Assembly: GCA_002862125.1 (NCBI GenBank)
Contig: PHSP01000003.1
Coordinates: forward strand, 1-64,000
Reading direction: 5' to 3'
From: Methylobacter sp. KS41
Lineage (GTDB): Bacteria; Pseudomonadota; Gammaproteobacteria; Methylococcales; Methylomonadaceae
Length of the DNA: 64,000 nt
This document shows positions 18,084 to 25,924 of this stretch, piece after piece. Position 1 is the stretch's first letter. Every line of letters begins with the position of its first letter. A model generated the notes under the pieces. The model did not search any database. It saw nothing but the letters and a program-made list of their open reading frames with translations, and was not told where the DNA came from. A program made the position numbers and the translations under genes.

Positions 18084-19214
18084 TTAATAAAGTCTTTTAT
18101 CCTCATCCGTTTCGGTCAACAGCATTTGATCTTCTTCAAAATCAGCTGCATTTCCAGTGCTCAGCTTGATCATCAAACGAACTTCGTTTCTTGAGTCCGC
18201 GGAATTCAAGGCATCTTCGTAACTGATTTTTCCAGCTTCATACAAATCAAAGAGCGCTTGGTCAAAAATTTGCATTCCCTGTTCACGGGATTCTTTCATT
18301 AATTCTTTAATCTTGTGAATCTCGCCTTTACGGATATAATCCTGAATCAAAGGCGTATTAATCAATATTTCGACCGCTGGATAACGGCCTTTTCCATCAG
18401 CTCGCCTGATCAACTGTTGAGCAACGATGCCTTTCAGGTTCAGCGACAAATCCATCAATAACTGATCATGCATTTCTTCAGGAAAGAAGTGCAAAATCCG
18501 GTCCAGCGCCTGGTTGGCGTTGTTTGCATGCAGGGTAGACAGGCACAAATGCCCGGTTTCAGCGAAAGTAATCGCATTCTGCATGGTTTCCCGCGTCCTG
18601 ATTTCACCAATCAGGATTACATCAGGCGCCTGGCGGAGAGTATTTTTTAAAGCCACTTCATAAGATTCAGTATCAATCCCCACTTCGCGCTGGGTGATTA
18701 TGCAACCCAGATGCGGGTGTTGAAACTCTATCGGGTCTTCAATAGTAATAATATGACCCTTACTGTTTTGATTGCGATGCTTGATCAAGGCGGCTAATGA
18801 GGTTGATTTACCTGTGCCCGTGGCTCCCACAAATAGAATGAGGCCGCGCTTTTCCATAATCATGTCTTTTAAAATAAGCGGCAAATTCAAAGACTCTGCA
18901 TCCGGTATTTCATTTTCAATTCGTCGCATGACCATGCCGGCAGAATTGCGCTGGGTAAACACACTCACTCTGAATCGTCCTATATCCGGCACGCCGATGG
19001 CAAACTGGCACTCCTGGGTTTTTTCAAACTCATCTTTCTGCTTCTGATTCATAATGCTCAGAACAACCTCACGCGCCTGATCCGCTGTCAGAGGCGTCTT
19101 AGAAGTCTCAATGAGTTCGTTATCAACCTTGATCGTCGGCGCTCTACCCGCGGTTATAAATAAATCAGAGGCTTTTTTCTGAAGCATCAATGTAAATAAT
19201 GCGTTGAAATTCAT
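18084..19214 (-). CDS. pilU: Type IV pilus retraction ATPase PilU
   Basis: A PilT-like secretion ATPase of about 376 residues, the accessory retraction motor acting with PilT at the inner-membrane base of type IV pili. The start at ATG 19214 is preferred because AGGAG lies 6 bp upstream; the longer frame would begin inside pilT. Motifs are Walker A GATGTGKS, the Asp box TIEDPIEFQH, Walker B ILIGEIRTRETM and the His box LSTLHANNA. The C-terminal acidic tail is typical of PilU. It follows pilT by 10 bp on the same strand, forming pilT-pilU. Confidence 0.93.
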   Translation of the reverse strand: MNFNALFTLMLQKKASDLFITAGRAPTIKVDNELIETSKTPLTADQAREVVLSIMNQKQKDEFEKTQECQFAIGVPDIGRFRVSVFTQRNSAGMVMRRIENEIPDAESLNLPLILKDMIMEKRGLILFVGATGTGKSTSLAALIKHRNQNSKGHIITIEDPIEFQHPHLGCIITQREVGIDTESYEVALKNTLRQAPDVILIGEIRTRETMQNAITFAETGHLCLSTLHANNANQALDRILHFFPEEMHDQLLMDLSLNLKGIVAQQLIRRADGKGRYPAVEILINTPLIQDYIRKGEIHKIKELMKESREQGMQIFDQALFDLYEAGKISYEDALNSADSRNEVRLMIKLSTGNAADFEEDQMLLTETDEDKRLY

Positions 19215-19224
19215 AGCCTGCTCC

Positions 19225-20262
19225 TTAACGGAATCCATCTTTATTAACGGCTTTGACCATGGCTGTTTTTGAGGTTATCAAGCCTTTATCAACAAGTTCC
19301 TTGAGGTTTTGGTCCAGCGTCTGCATACCGTCCCTGCGCCCGGTTTGAATTGCGGAATACATTTGTGCGACCTTGGCTTCACGTATCAGGTTTTTGATAG
19401 CGGATGTGCCTACCATAATTTCATGCGCGGCAACACGGCCGCCGCCAATTTTTTTCAGGAGTGTTTGTGAAATAACGGCCTGCAATGACTCCGACAGCAT
19501 GGATCGAATCATGTCTTTTTCCGCCGCCGGGAATACATCAATAATACGGTCGATGGTTTTTGCAGCTGAAGTGGTATGCAGCGTACCAAAAACAAGATGG
19601 CCAGTTTCCGCGGCAGTCAATGCCAAACGGATAGTTTCCAGATCCCGCATCTCACCCACTAAAATAATGTCAGGGTCTTCACGCAACGCAGAACGTAATG
19701 CTTCATTAAAGCCATGAGTATCCCGATGAACTTCGCGTTGATTGATTAAACATTTTTGGCTTTCATGAACAAACTCGATGGGATCTTCAACGGTTAGTAT
19801 ATGCGCGTAATCATTGCAATTAATATGATTAATCATCGCCGCCAACGTGGTTGATTTGCCCGAACCAGTTGGACCGGTCACTAAAATAAGCCCCCGCGGC
19901 TTTCTGGTGACTTCCTCAAAAAACTTGGGCGCTCTTAAATCTTCCAATGATAATACCTTGGAGGGAATCGTTCTAAAAACGCCGGCTGCGCCACGCTGCT
20001 GATTAAAAGCATTGACACGAAACCGGGCTATTCCAGGCAATTCAAACGAAAAATCGGTTTCTAAAAATTCCTCGTAATCACGGCGTTGCTTGTCATTCAT
20101 TATGTCATAAATCAAAGCATGAACAGCCTTATGCTCCAGTGCGGGAATATTGATCCGGCGTATGTCGCCATCAACCCGGATCATGGGGGGCAAGCCCGCA
20201 GATAAATGTAAATCCGATGCGTTATTTTTAACTGAAAAGGCCAGTAATTCAGCAATATCCAT
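19225..20262 (-). CDS. pilT: Type IV pilus retraction ATPase PilT
   Basis: A 345-residue hexameric ATPase that depolymerises type IV pili and powers twitching motility. Signatures are the N-terminal SDLHLSAG, Walker A GPTGSGKST (130-138), Asp box TVEDPIEFVH, Walker B IILVGEMRDLET, His box FGTLHTTSA and the AIRNLI-like motif (here AIKNLIRE). It is the first gene of the pilT-pilU pair. yggS is divergently transcribed from the same intergenic region, an arrangement conserved in many gammaproteobacteria. An AGAGAA ribosome site precedes the ATG. Confidence 0.96.
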   Translation of the reverse strand: MDIAELLAFSVKNNASDLHLSAGLPPMIRVDGDIRRINIPALEHKAVHALIYDIMNDKQRRDYEEFLETDFSFELPGIARFRVNAFNQQRGAAGVFRTIPSKVLSLEDLRAPKFFEEVTRKPRGLILVTGPTGSGKSTTLAAMINHINCNDYAHILTVEDPIEFVHESQKCLINQREVHRDTHGFNEALRSALREDPDIILVGEMRDLETIRLALTAAETGHLVFGTLHTTSAAKTIDRIIDVFPAAEKDMIRSMLSESLQAVISQTLLKKIGGGRVAAHEIMVGTSAIKNLIREAKVAQMYSAIQTGRRDGMQTLDQNLKELVDKGLITSKTAMVKAVNKDGFR

Positions 20263-20386
20263 AAAATTCTCTGGTAAAGTACTAAAAAAAACAACTGAAT
20301 GTTTATACCATAACTCAACTATTTGATTTTTTGAAGTTGAGCTGTTTAATAATAGTTCATATTGCTTTGATTATTCCCTGATAACC

Positions 20387-21064
20387 ATGATAAATACCAG
20401 ACTTAACAATATACTTGCACAAATCAGACAGGCAGAAACGGCTTACAAGCGCATGCCGGGATCAGTTCTATTATTGGCCGTAAGCAAAACCAAAACATCT
20501 AAAGACATTGCCGCGGCTTATCAGGCTGGTCAACGCCATTTTGGCGAAAGTTACTGCCAGGAAGCGCTGAAAAAACAACAGGAGCTGGGCGCGTTTGACA
20601 TCACATGGCACTTCATCGGACCTGTTCAATCCAATAAGACCAAAGCGCTAGCCACGCATTTTTCTTGGGTACACAGCGTAGATAGTTTGAAGGTTGCCAA
20701 ACGCCTTAGCGATCAGCGCCCCAGCGCATTGCCGCCGTTAAATATTTGCCTGCAAGTCAACATCAGCGGTGAACTAAGCAAATCCGGCATTGCTCTTAAT
20801 GAATTGCAGCATCTGTGCGGGCAAGTGGCTGAACTGCCAAACATTAAGCTGCGCGGCGTGATGGCGGTTCCAATGCCTGAAAGAAATTTTGAATTGCAAC
20901 GCCTGCCTTACAAAACGCTTTATCAGGCTGTTGCAGAACTGCACAATCCCGGACTGGATACTTATTCATTTGGAATGAGCGGGGATTTATGCGCGGCGAT
21001 TGCCGAGGGCGCTACTATTGTCCGGATCGGCACCGCATTATTTGGCGAACGGGAATATGCCTAA
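20387..21064 (+). CDS. YggS family pyridoxal-phosphate homeostasis protein
   Basis: A 225-residue PLP-binding TIM-barrel protein of the YggS/PROSC family, which maintains vitamin B6 homeostasis and has no confirmed catalytic reaction. PLP would attach to K34 in LLAVSKTK. Other family blocks are FGESYCQEALKK, WHFIGPVQSNKT, LQVNISGELSKSG, GVMAVP and SFGMSGDLCAAIAEGAT. It is divergent from pilT, as in Pseudomonas; proC and yggT, often beside it, here lie 35 kb away. The ATG has only a poor ribosome site. Confidence 0.93.
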   Translation: MINTRLNNILAQIRQAETAYKRMPGSVLLLAVSKTKTSKDIAAAYQAGQRHFGESYCQEALKKQQELGAFDITWHFIGPVQSNKTKALATHFSWVHSVDSLKVAKRLSDQRPSALPPLNICLQVNISGELSKSGIALNELQHLCGQVAELPNIKLRGVMAVPMPERNFELQRLPYKTLYQAVAELHNPGLDTYSFGMSGDLCAAIAEGATIVRIGTALFGEREYA

Positions 21065-21073
21065 CACTTATCA

Positions 21074-21775
21074 TTAGCACCAAGTGTTTTTTCTGCTTAC
21101 AAAGTAATGGGCGTCAAGCACGGCAATGATTTCTTCACATTCGATTATATTTTTACTGTCCGTTAAAATATAATCGGCCAAAGCCATAATTGCGCGCCAA
21201 TTCTCTCTGTCATTTACAAAATTGAATGCAGCCAAAAATAATCCGGATAGTATATTTTCCTGCCGTGCTCTGTTGAAACTAAGACAGTCAAGATATTCGT
21301 TGATAGCCTCCAAATCAGAAGAGCCTCCATAATGATGCAGGGCGTTCAGATTTACCAGACGTGGATTAATCGGTTCATCGTCGCGCATGGCTACATAATT
21401 CGCCTCCGCCAGGGGACCGGCCAGCAAATTGATAATATCTGCTTCAAAAGCGTTTTTATAAGCCTGTTTCTGTGTTGAAGAGAAATCACTTATTGCTTCA
21501 TCAACTGAGTAAGGTAAAGTATGAATCAAACGGCCGCCTTCGATTTTAGTAATGCAATTATTACAACTAGCATAAGATTTACATAAACATCCGGTTGATT
21601 GAAAGCCGCTATTGTGTTTTTTAATAAATATTTGAAAAAAAACCGGCGGTAATTGTTTTTGTTTGTTGCCGAGATAAATAGCCGCCGCATGACCAGCTTC
21701 ATGAATAGCCGTTTTCCTGCTGAGTTCGGTATGATTTATCGGGTGAAAATCGATTGAGGTATGCAAACGTTTCAT
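21074..21775 (-). CDS. Small HEAGH metalloprotease-like protein (M41-like)
   Basis: A 233-residue protein with a zinc-binding HEAGH motif (H25, E26, H29) near the N-terminus, followed by AAAIYL, and with LLAGPLAEANYVA at about 120-132. This resembles the protease part of FtsH (peptidase M41), but there is no AAA ATPase and no membrane anchor. Four cysteines in a short cluster (CLCKSYASCNNC) could bind metal. Function and substrate are unknown. A GAGG ribosome site precedes the ATG, and a terminator-like hairpin with a U8 tract sits directly upstream, suggesting leader attenuation. It converges on yggS. Confidence 0.65.
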   Translation of the reverse strand: MKRLHTSIDFHPINHTELSRKTAIHEAGHAAAIYLGNKQKQLPPVFFQIFIKKHNSGFQSTGCLCKSYASCNNCITKIEGGRLIHTLPYSVDEAISDFSSTQKQAYKNAFEADIINLLAGPLAEANYVAMRDDEPINPRLVNLNALHHYGGSSDLEAINEYLDCLSFNRARQENILSGLFLAAFNFVNDRENWRAIMALADYILTDSKNIIECEEIIAVLDAHYFVSRKNTWC

Positions 21776-21788
21776 AATAACCTCGTTT

Positions 21789-21821
21789 AAAAAAAATGCG
21801 GACCAACTTTGCAGTCCGCAT
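21789..21821 (-). terminator. Leader terminator/attenuator before the HEAGH gene
   Basis: On the minus strand ATGCGGAC and GTCCGCAT form a perfect 8 bp stem with a 10-base loop, followed by eight U's, then the GAGG ribosome site and ATG of the HEAGH gene. A factor-independent terminator so close before a start codon suggests either leader attenuation or the 3' end of a small upstream RNA. Confidence 0.75.
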
Positions 21822-22229
21822 TATCGAGAGGAAGGAGGATTAACCTATGTTGTATAGAGCGCAACGACAAGTTAAGTAAAAGTTTAATGACTAAATCAGG
21901 ACTTGAAAATGCGGCATATCGACGCGCGGCAAAATGCCGCTACTTTTGGCATTATATTTGCTATTAACGTCTGATTTACTTGCCGAAAATTCCACGGGCA
22001 CTAGGCTAAAAGCCACGGAAAATTTAAATTTTGCTCGTATTTTACGGCATATCACCTATTCGAATACGCCATATCACCTGCTTTCCAGGAAAAATATAAT
22101 TGACCAGCTTAAGCCGGTTGATAGCCGGGGTGATTTTAAAAATCGCGTAAGTTTTATTTTGACTGATAACGGCGCTATGAATGCCGATATTGCGGCTTGC
22201 AGAGCGAAAAACCTTTTTGACAAAACAAG

Positions 22230-22241
22230 ACAACCGGTCGT
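22230..22241. promoter_or_regulatory. Putative TetR operator upstream of tetR
   Basis: ACAACCGGTCGT is a near-perfect inverted repeat ending 11 bp before the tetR start codon. It matches the perfect repeat ACGACCAGTCGT in front of the DUF4242 gene; the shared form is AGAC, then A or G, then ACC, then G or A, then GTCGTAT. This fits autoregulation plus control of the next transcript by the same protein. Confidence 0.65.
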
Positions 22242-22252
22242 ATCATCTGTCT

Positions 22253-22849
22253 ATGCCAAGAACATTGCAAAAACTAACCAATAGAGAAAACCTGTTAAGC
22301 CAGGGCGTAACTTTGCTTATGCAGCAGGGTTACCATGGCACGGGACTGAAAGAAATTCTGGATGCCGTGCAAATTCCCAAGGGCTCTTTCTACAACTATT
22401 TCGGCAGTAAAGAAAACTTTGCCGCCGAAGCCATTCAACACTATATAAATCCCTTCATAGATCAATTAAGCGGCCATTTACAAAATCCGGGCAATGACGC
22501 CTTAAGCGCTTTACAGTGTTATTTCAATGAACTGATTACGGAATTGGAAAAGGCAGACTATAAAGGCGGTTGTTTATTAGGCAATTTAATGGGCGAAATC
22601 GGTGATACCAGCGATCTTTGTAAGAAATCCCTGCAATCGGCGGTTCATCGCTATCGAAATTTATTGCAAGATAGCCTGCTTAAGGCGCAGCAAGAAGGTA
22701 CTGTAAGAACCGATAAAACAGCTGAAGACATGGCTGACCTATTGGTTAATATGTGGCAAGGCGCCTTATTAAGAATGAAAATTGAACAATCCTCAGCGCC
22801 CCTCAAACAATGCTGCGAGAATTTATTAGGTGATTTTTTTAAAGCCTAA
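22253..22849 (+). CDS. TetR/AcrR family transcriptional regulator
   Basis: A 198-residue regulator. The start MPRTLQKLTNRENLL at 22253 is preferred over the longer frame because the helix-turn-helix domain begins there and the upstream operator would otherwise be coding. The DNA-binding domain (about 8-55) has GYHGTGLKEILDAVQIPKGSFYNYFGSKENF in two short parts. The ligand domain contains GCLLGNLMGEIGDTSD, a pattern seen in NemR/AcuR-like regulators that sense reactive small molecules (family inference). It is followed by DUF4242 and mtoX on the same strand, with matching palindromes before tetR and before DUF4242. Confidence 0.85.
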   Translation: MPRTLQKLTNRENLLSQGVTLLMQQGYHGTGLKEILDAVQIPKGSFYNYFGSKENFAAEAIQHYINPFIDQLSGHLQNPGNDALSALQCYFNELITELEKADYKGGCLLGNLMGEIGDTSDLCKKSLQSAVHRYRNLLQDSLLKAQQEGTVRTDKTAEDMADLLVNMWQGALLRMKIEQSSAPLKQCCENLLGDFFKA

Positions 22850-22867
22850 TGTTATTACAATTTTGAG

Positions 22868-22879
22868 ACGACCAGTCGT
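22868..22879. promoter_or_regulatory. Putative TetR operator upstream of DUF4242-mtoX
   Basis: ACGAC-CA-GTCGT is a perfect inverted repeat with a two-base spacer, 19 bp downstream of the tetR stop and 26 bp before the DUF4242 start. It is nearly identical to the site before tetR, so the TetR protein probably controls this transcript too (inference). Confidence 0.65.
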
Positions 22880-22905
22880 ATTTAATAAAACCAGGAGATA
22901 CTACC

Positions 22906-23181
22906 ATGCCAAAATATATTATCGAACGCGAAATTCCCGGCGCAGGCTCATTAGCTTATCGGGAGCTGCAAAGTATTTCGCAAAAATCTTGCGGAATCCT
23001 TAATGATATGGGACCAAAAATTCAGTGGGTGGAAAGCTACGTAACGGACGATAAAGTCTACTGCGTCTATATTGCACCCGATGAAGAGACCGTAAGAGCA
23101 CATGCTGAACAAGGCGGATTCCCAGCAAATCGTATTTCCCAAATCAGAACCATGATCGATCCCACTACCGCCGAAATCTAA
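22906..23181 (+). CDS. DUF4242 domain protein
   Basis: A 91-residue protein of the DUF4242 family (nickel-binding SCO4226-like ferredoxin-fold proteins). It starts KYIIEREIPGAGSL and has the central IQWVESYVTDDKVYCVYIAP and the conserved HAEQGGFPANRI. The family is a small alpha/beta barrel often encoded beside oxidoreductases; its role is not established. A CAGGAGATACTACC ribosome site precedes the ATG. It lies between tetR and the methanethiol oxidase gene and is probably cotranscribed with the latter through the 23192-23228 hairpin. Confidence 0.85.
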   Translation: MPKYIIEREIPGAGSLAYRELQSISQKSCGILNDMGPKIQWVESYVTDDKVYCVYIAPDEETVRAHAEQGGFPANRISQIRTMIDPTTAEI

Positions 23182-23191
23182 GAGCTGTAAG

Positions 23192-23228
23192 CAGGTTCGC
23201 GGACAGTCTCTGAATGTTCGCGAACCTG
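23192..23228 (+). ncRNA. Strong intercistronic hairpin between DUF4242 and mtoX
   Basis: CAGGTTCGCGGACA (23192-23205) pairs with TGTTCGCGAACCTG (23215-23228) along 14 bp with one G-U pair and a 9-base loop. No U-tract follows, so it is more likely an mRNA-stabilising or processing hairpin, or a partial terminator, than a classic terminator. The mtoX ribosome site begins about 18 bp downstream. Confidence 0.6.
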
Positions 23229-23260
23229 GATAATTATAATAATAAAGAGAGGAAATGAGG

Positions 23261-24655
23261 ATGAAAATAAACCATAAAATAAACAAGCCGCTGAATCATT
23301 TAATCACTGCTTGTGCATTTACGGGATTTACACTTTTGCTAGGCGGTATCAGCATGACCCCGGCACAGGCTGATGAAACGTGCCAATCACCCTACATGGC
23401 TAAAATTGTCGGACAAGAGGATTTTGTATATGTCTGGACTCTTGGCGTAGAAGGTATAGGCGATGAGCAGGATAAACTGGTCACCGTTGACGTTAATCCG
23501 AAGTCGTCCAATTACGGCAAGGTTGTCAGCAGTCTTTCAGTCGGTGGACGCAATGAAGCTCATCACTCCGGTTATACCGATGATCGCCAGTATTTATGGG
23601 CTGGCTCACTGGATACCAGCAAGCTGTTCATTTTTGATGTGCACACAGATCCCGCCAAACCCAAACTGACCAAAACTATCACCGATTTTGTAGCGAAGAG
23701 CGGCGGCGTAGTCGGCCCGCACACCACTTATGCCTTACCCGGCCGTATGATCATTACCGGGCTATCCAACAATAAAGATCACGGCGGCCGCACCGCCATT
23801 GTTGAATACACCAATGAAGGCGAATACATAGCCACGCACTGGACACCTACCGACAGCAATCTTGAAGGGGCCATTAAATCCGGAAAATACGCCGATGGTT
23901 ACGGCTATGATTTGCGTGTTCTGCCCAGACGCAATCTAATGTTGACCTCGTCATTCACCGGTTGGTCCAATTACATGATGGATTTCGGCAAGATGCTTGC
24001 CGACCCTGAAGCCATGAAGCGTTTTGGCAATACGGTCGTGCAGTGGAATTTGCACACCAAGCAACCCAAAAAGGTCTTTGATGTGCCCGGAGCCCCTCTG
24101 GAAATCCGCTGCGCGTGGGGCGAGAATCATAATTACTGCTTCACCAGCACCGCTCTCACTTCAAAAATATGGCTGATCTATGAAGACAAAGACGGCGCAT
24201 GGCAGGCCAAGGAAGTTGCCGACGTTGGCGAACCCAGCAAAATACCTTTGCCCGTGGACATCTCCATACAAAGCGACGACGAAATGCTGTGGGTTAATAC
24301 CTTTATGGACGGCAAAACCCGCGCCTTTGATATTTCAGATCCCTATAAGCCAAAACAGGTATTCGAGCAAAAAATAGGCGCGCAGGTCAATATGGTGTCA
24401 TCGAGCTGGGACGGTAAACGTCTTTATTACACGTCATCACTATTAGCCAACTGGGATAAAAAAGGCGTTGATAACGAGCAGTTTTTAAAAGCCTATGACT
24501 GGGATGGCAAGCACTTGAAGGAAAAGTTTTCGATAGACTTTACCAAGGAAAAACTGGGCCGCGCGCATCAAATGGTTCTGAATGCGTATTCGCTTTATAG
24601 TGCAAATAAGCCGGCGGCACCGGAAACCTTGTTGTCAAAAATCGATTTGAAATAG
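23261..24655 (+). CDS. mtoX: Methanethiol oxidase (SBP56 / selenium-binding protein family), exported
   Basis: About 464 residues of the SBP56 family. A signal peptide (hydrophobic core ACAFTGFTLLLGGI, cleavage near AQADE) sends it to the periplasm. It then shows SPYMAKIVGQEDFVYVW, EAHHSGYTDDRQYLWAGSLD, GPHTTYALPGRMIITGLSN and PLEIRCAWGENHNYCFT, with the His residues that bind copper in this family. MtoX oxidises methanethiol to formaldehyde, hydrogen sulfide and hydrogen peroxide. The start at 23261 is chosen for its AGAGAGG site; ATG 23255 is possible. It forms a probable operon with DUF4242. The SCO1 and mauG genes known from other mtoX loci are not adjacent here. Confidence 0.88.
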   Translation: MKINHKINKPLNHLITACAFTGFTLLLGGISMTPAQADETCQSPYMAKIVGQEDFVYVWTLGVEGIGDEQDKLVTVDVNPKSSNYGKVVSSLSVGGRNEAHHSGYTDDRQYLWAGSLDTSKLFIFDVHTDPAKPKLTKTITDFVAKSGGVVGPHTTYALPGRMIITGLSNNKDHGGRTAIVEYTNEGEYIATHWTPTDSNLEGAIKSGKYADGYGYDLRVLPRRNLMLTSSFTGWSNYMMDFGKMLADPEAMKRFGNTVVQWNLHTKQPKKVFDVPGAPLEIRCAWGENHNYCFTSTALTSKIWLIYEDKDGAWQAKEVADVGEPSKIPLPVDISIQSDDEMLWVNTFMDGKTRAFDISDPYKPKQVFEQKIGAQVNMVSSSWDGKRLYYTSSLLANWDKKGVDNEQFLKAYDWDGKHLKEKFSIDFTKEKLGRAHQMVLNAYSLYSANKPAAPETLLSKIDLK

Positions 24656-24677
24656 ACCGTTGAAAGGCCGGAACGTA

Positions 24678-24726
24678 GATACCTTAAATTGACGTACTGG
24701 TAAAACCAAGCGTGAATTTAGGTATC
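24678..24726. repeat. Inverted repeat downstream of mtoX
   Basis: GATACCTTAAATT (24678-24690) pairs with AATTTAGGTATC (24715-24726), apart from one extra T. It lies 22 bp past the mtoX stop. It lacks a T-tract, so it could stabilise the mRNA or be a dispersed repeat. Confidence 0.55.
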
Positions 24727-25924
24727 GATGTTGGGTTTTCAAATCAACGGATTATGTCAGAATGACTTCCTCACGCAACCCTCTCATTCCGGGCTTGTTT
24801 TCAGTTCCCGGAAAATAGAAAAACTCTGCCGTGAAGATTTATCCTTTATGTTTATTACGCAATAAACCGCCCCAATTTTCGTGTGCTCAGCGACTTTAGA
24901 AAAGACCATGAAATTTTTCAAGATTGTTTTAAGCAGACCGTCAAACTGGTTATAGAGTCGGGCAGGCATCATTAGTCCATATCAACCTCGATGGCTCCAA
25001 TCCCGCCCTGAGCGAAACCGAGGAATTTAAAGCCAACACACCTCCAAGCACAAAGTCATGAGTTACGGACGTTTAAAAGAAAAGGACCAAGCCCTGGTGC
25101 CGAAATTGATGGCTTGAGTGAGAAAGCAAACCGTTGCGACCAGGATGAATACAAGATCTACAAAAATAAAACCGGCCATGTAATCCCGGAAGACTCGAAG
25201 CCTTCGGCTTCGCTCAGGACTGGCATCAAGCAAGCAAGATAGACTGGCTAAAATCAAAACGGTCAAGAAAGCCCTTCGTAAGTTGAAATGCTTTTTATAT
25301 TCTATTTGAATCTTTGTCGAAAAAGGAAAGCTAACAAAAGCAGCGATTCAAAACAATTACCGGTTTATTTCACTTTGGATGCAAAGTAATTTTAAAACTA
25401 GACGATTGATTGTTTATGACCTAAAGTTTCCAGTGCTTCTTGCTTTGTTCTTTTATCCTTGCCGGTTGAAGCAAAACTTATTAAACCGCAATACACTGCG
25501 GAATATAGTGCATTCATCAAAATGGCGGCTAATATTGAACATACACAGAACAGTGTTCATAAGCATTTGTAGTGATCTAGGAACAGCTTGCTAATCCGGG
25601 ATAATTTGCATGTAGTCTCTAAAAATTCAGTAATTGATTAAACCAATACCAGTAAGTCATTACCTTTATTATATTATTAATCTGATTAATAAGGGTTAAC
25701 AGTATTAATTTTATTTTATGCGCTTCTATTAAACATGAGGAGCATGCTTTAGCGATGTAAAATCCGCTCATCAATACCTGGAGCAATCCAAGCTAGAGTC
25801 AAACTACTGGTAAGGACTAACACGCTTGTTGAAGTAGAAGCTTGAACAGGCAATACAACCGGCAGCATCACCTGAGTTGCCCGGTCGCTACTTTGAAGAG
25901 CATAAATTGATCGTTCAACTAAAT
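24727..25924. other. Long gene-free region with fragments of repeats
   Basis: About 1.2 kb between mtoX and the diguanylate cyclase. Reading all frames I find only short interrupted frames with no domain signature. The stretches around 25010-25030 and 25190-25225 carry the GAAGCC/GGCTTC and CCTGAGCG-type repeat also seen near 30490. The region could be the scar of a deleted gene or mobile element. Base composition changes sharply to GC-rich at the right border. Confidence 0.55.

Larger units (their letters stand above)
21776..22252. other. Gene-poor region between the HEAGH gene and tetR
   Basis: About 480 bp. It holds the leader hairpin (21789-21821), a strong AAGGAGGA ribosome site on the plus strand at 21832-21839 in front of a 10-codon frame (21847-21879, MLYRAQRQVK), and a 116-codon plus frame (21934-22284). 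That frame has a hydrophobic start but no ribosome site and overlaps tetR, so I do not call it a gene. The short 10-codon frame could be a leader peptide but has no visible target gene. Confidence 0.5.

Noticed and set aside
21934-22284. 116-codon plus-strand frame with a hydrophobic start
   Set aside because: No ribosome site, overlaps the tetR start and operator, and no recognisable family after the first 20 residues.
24784-24972. 62-codon minus frame after mtoX
   Set aside because: No ribosome site, no homologous motif and surrounded by interrupted frames.
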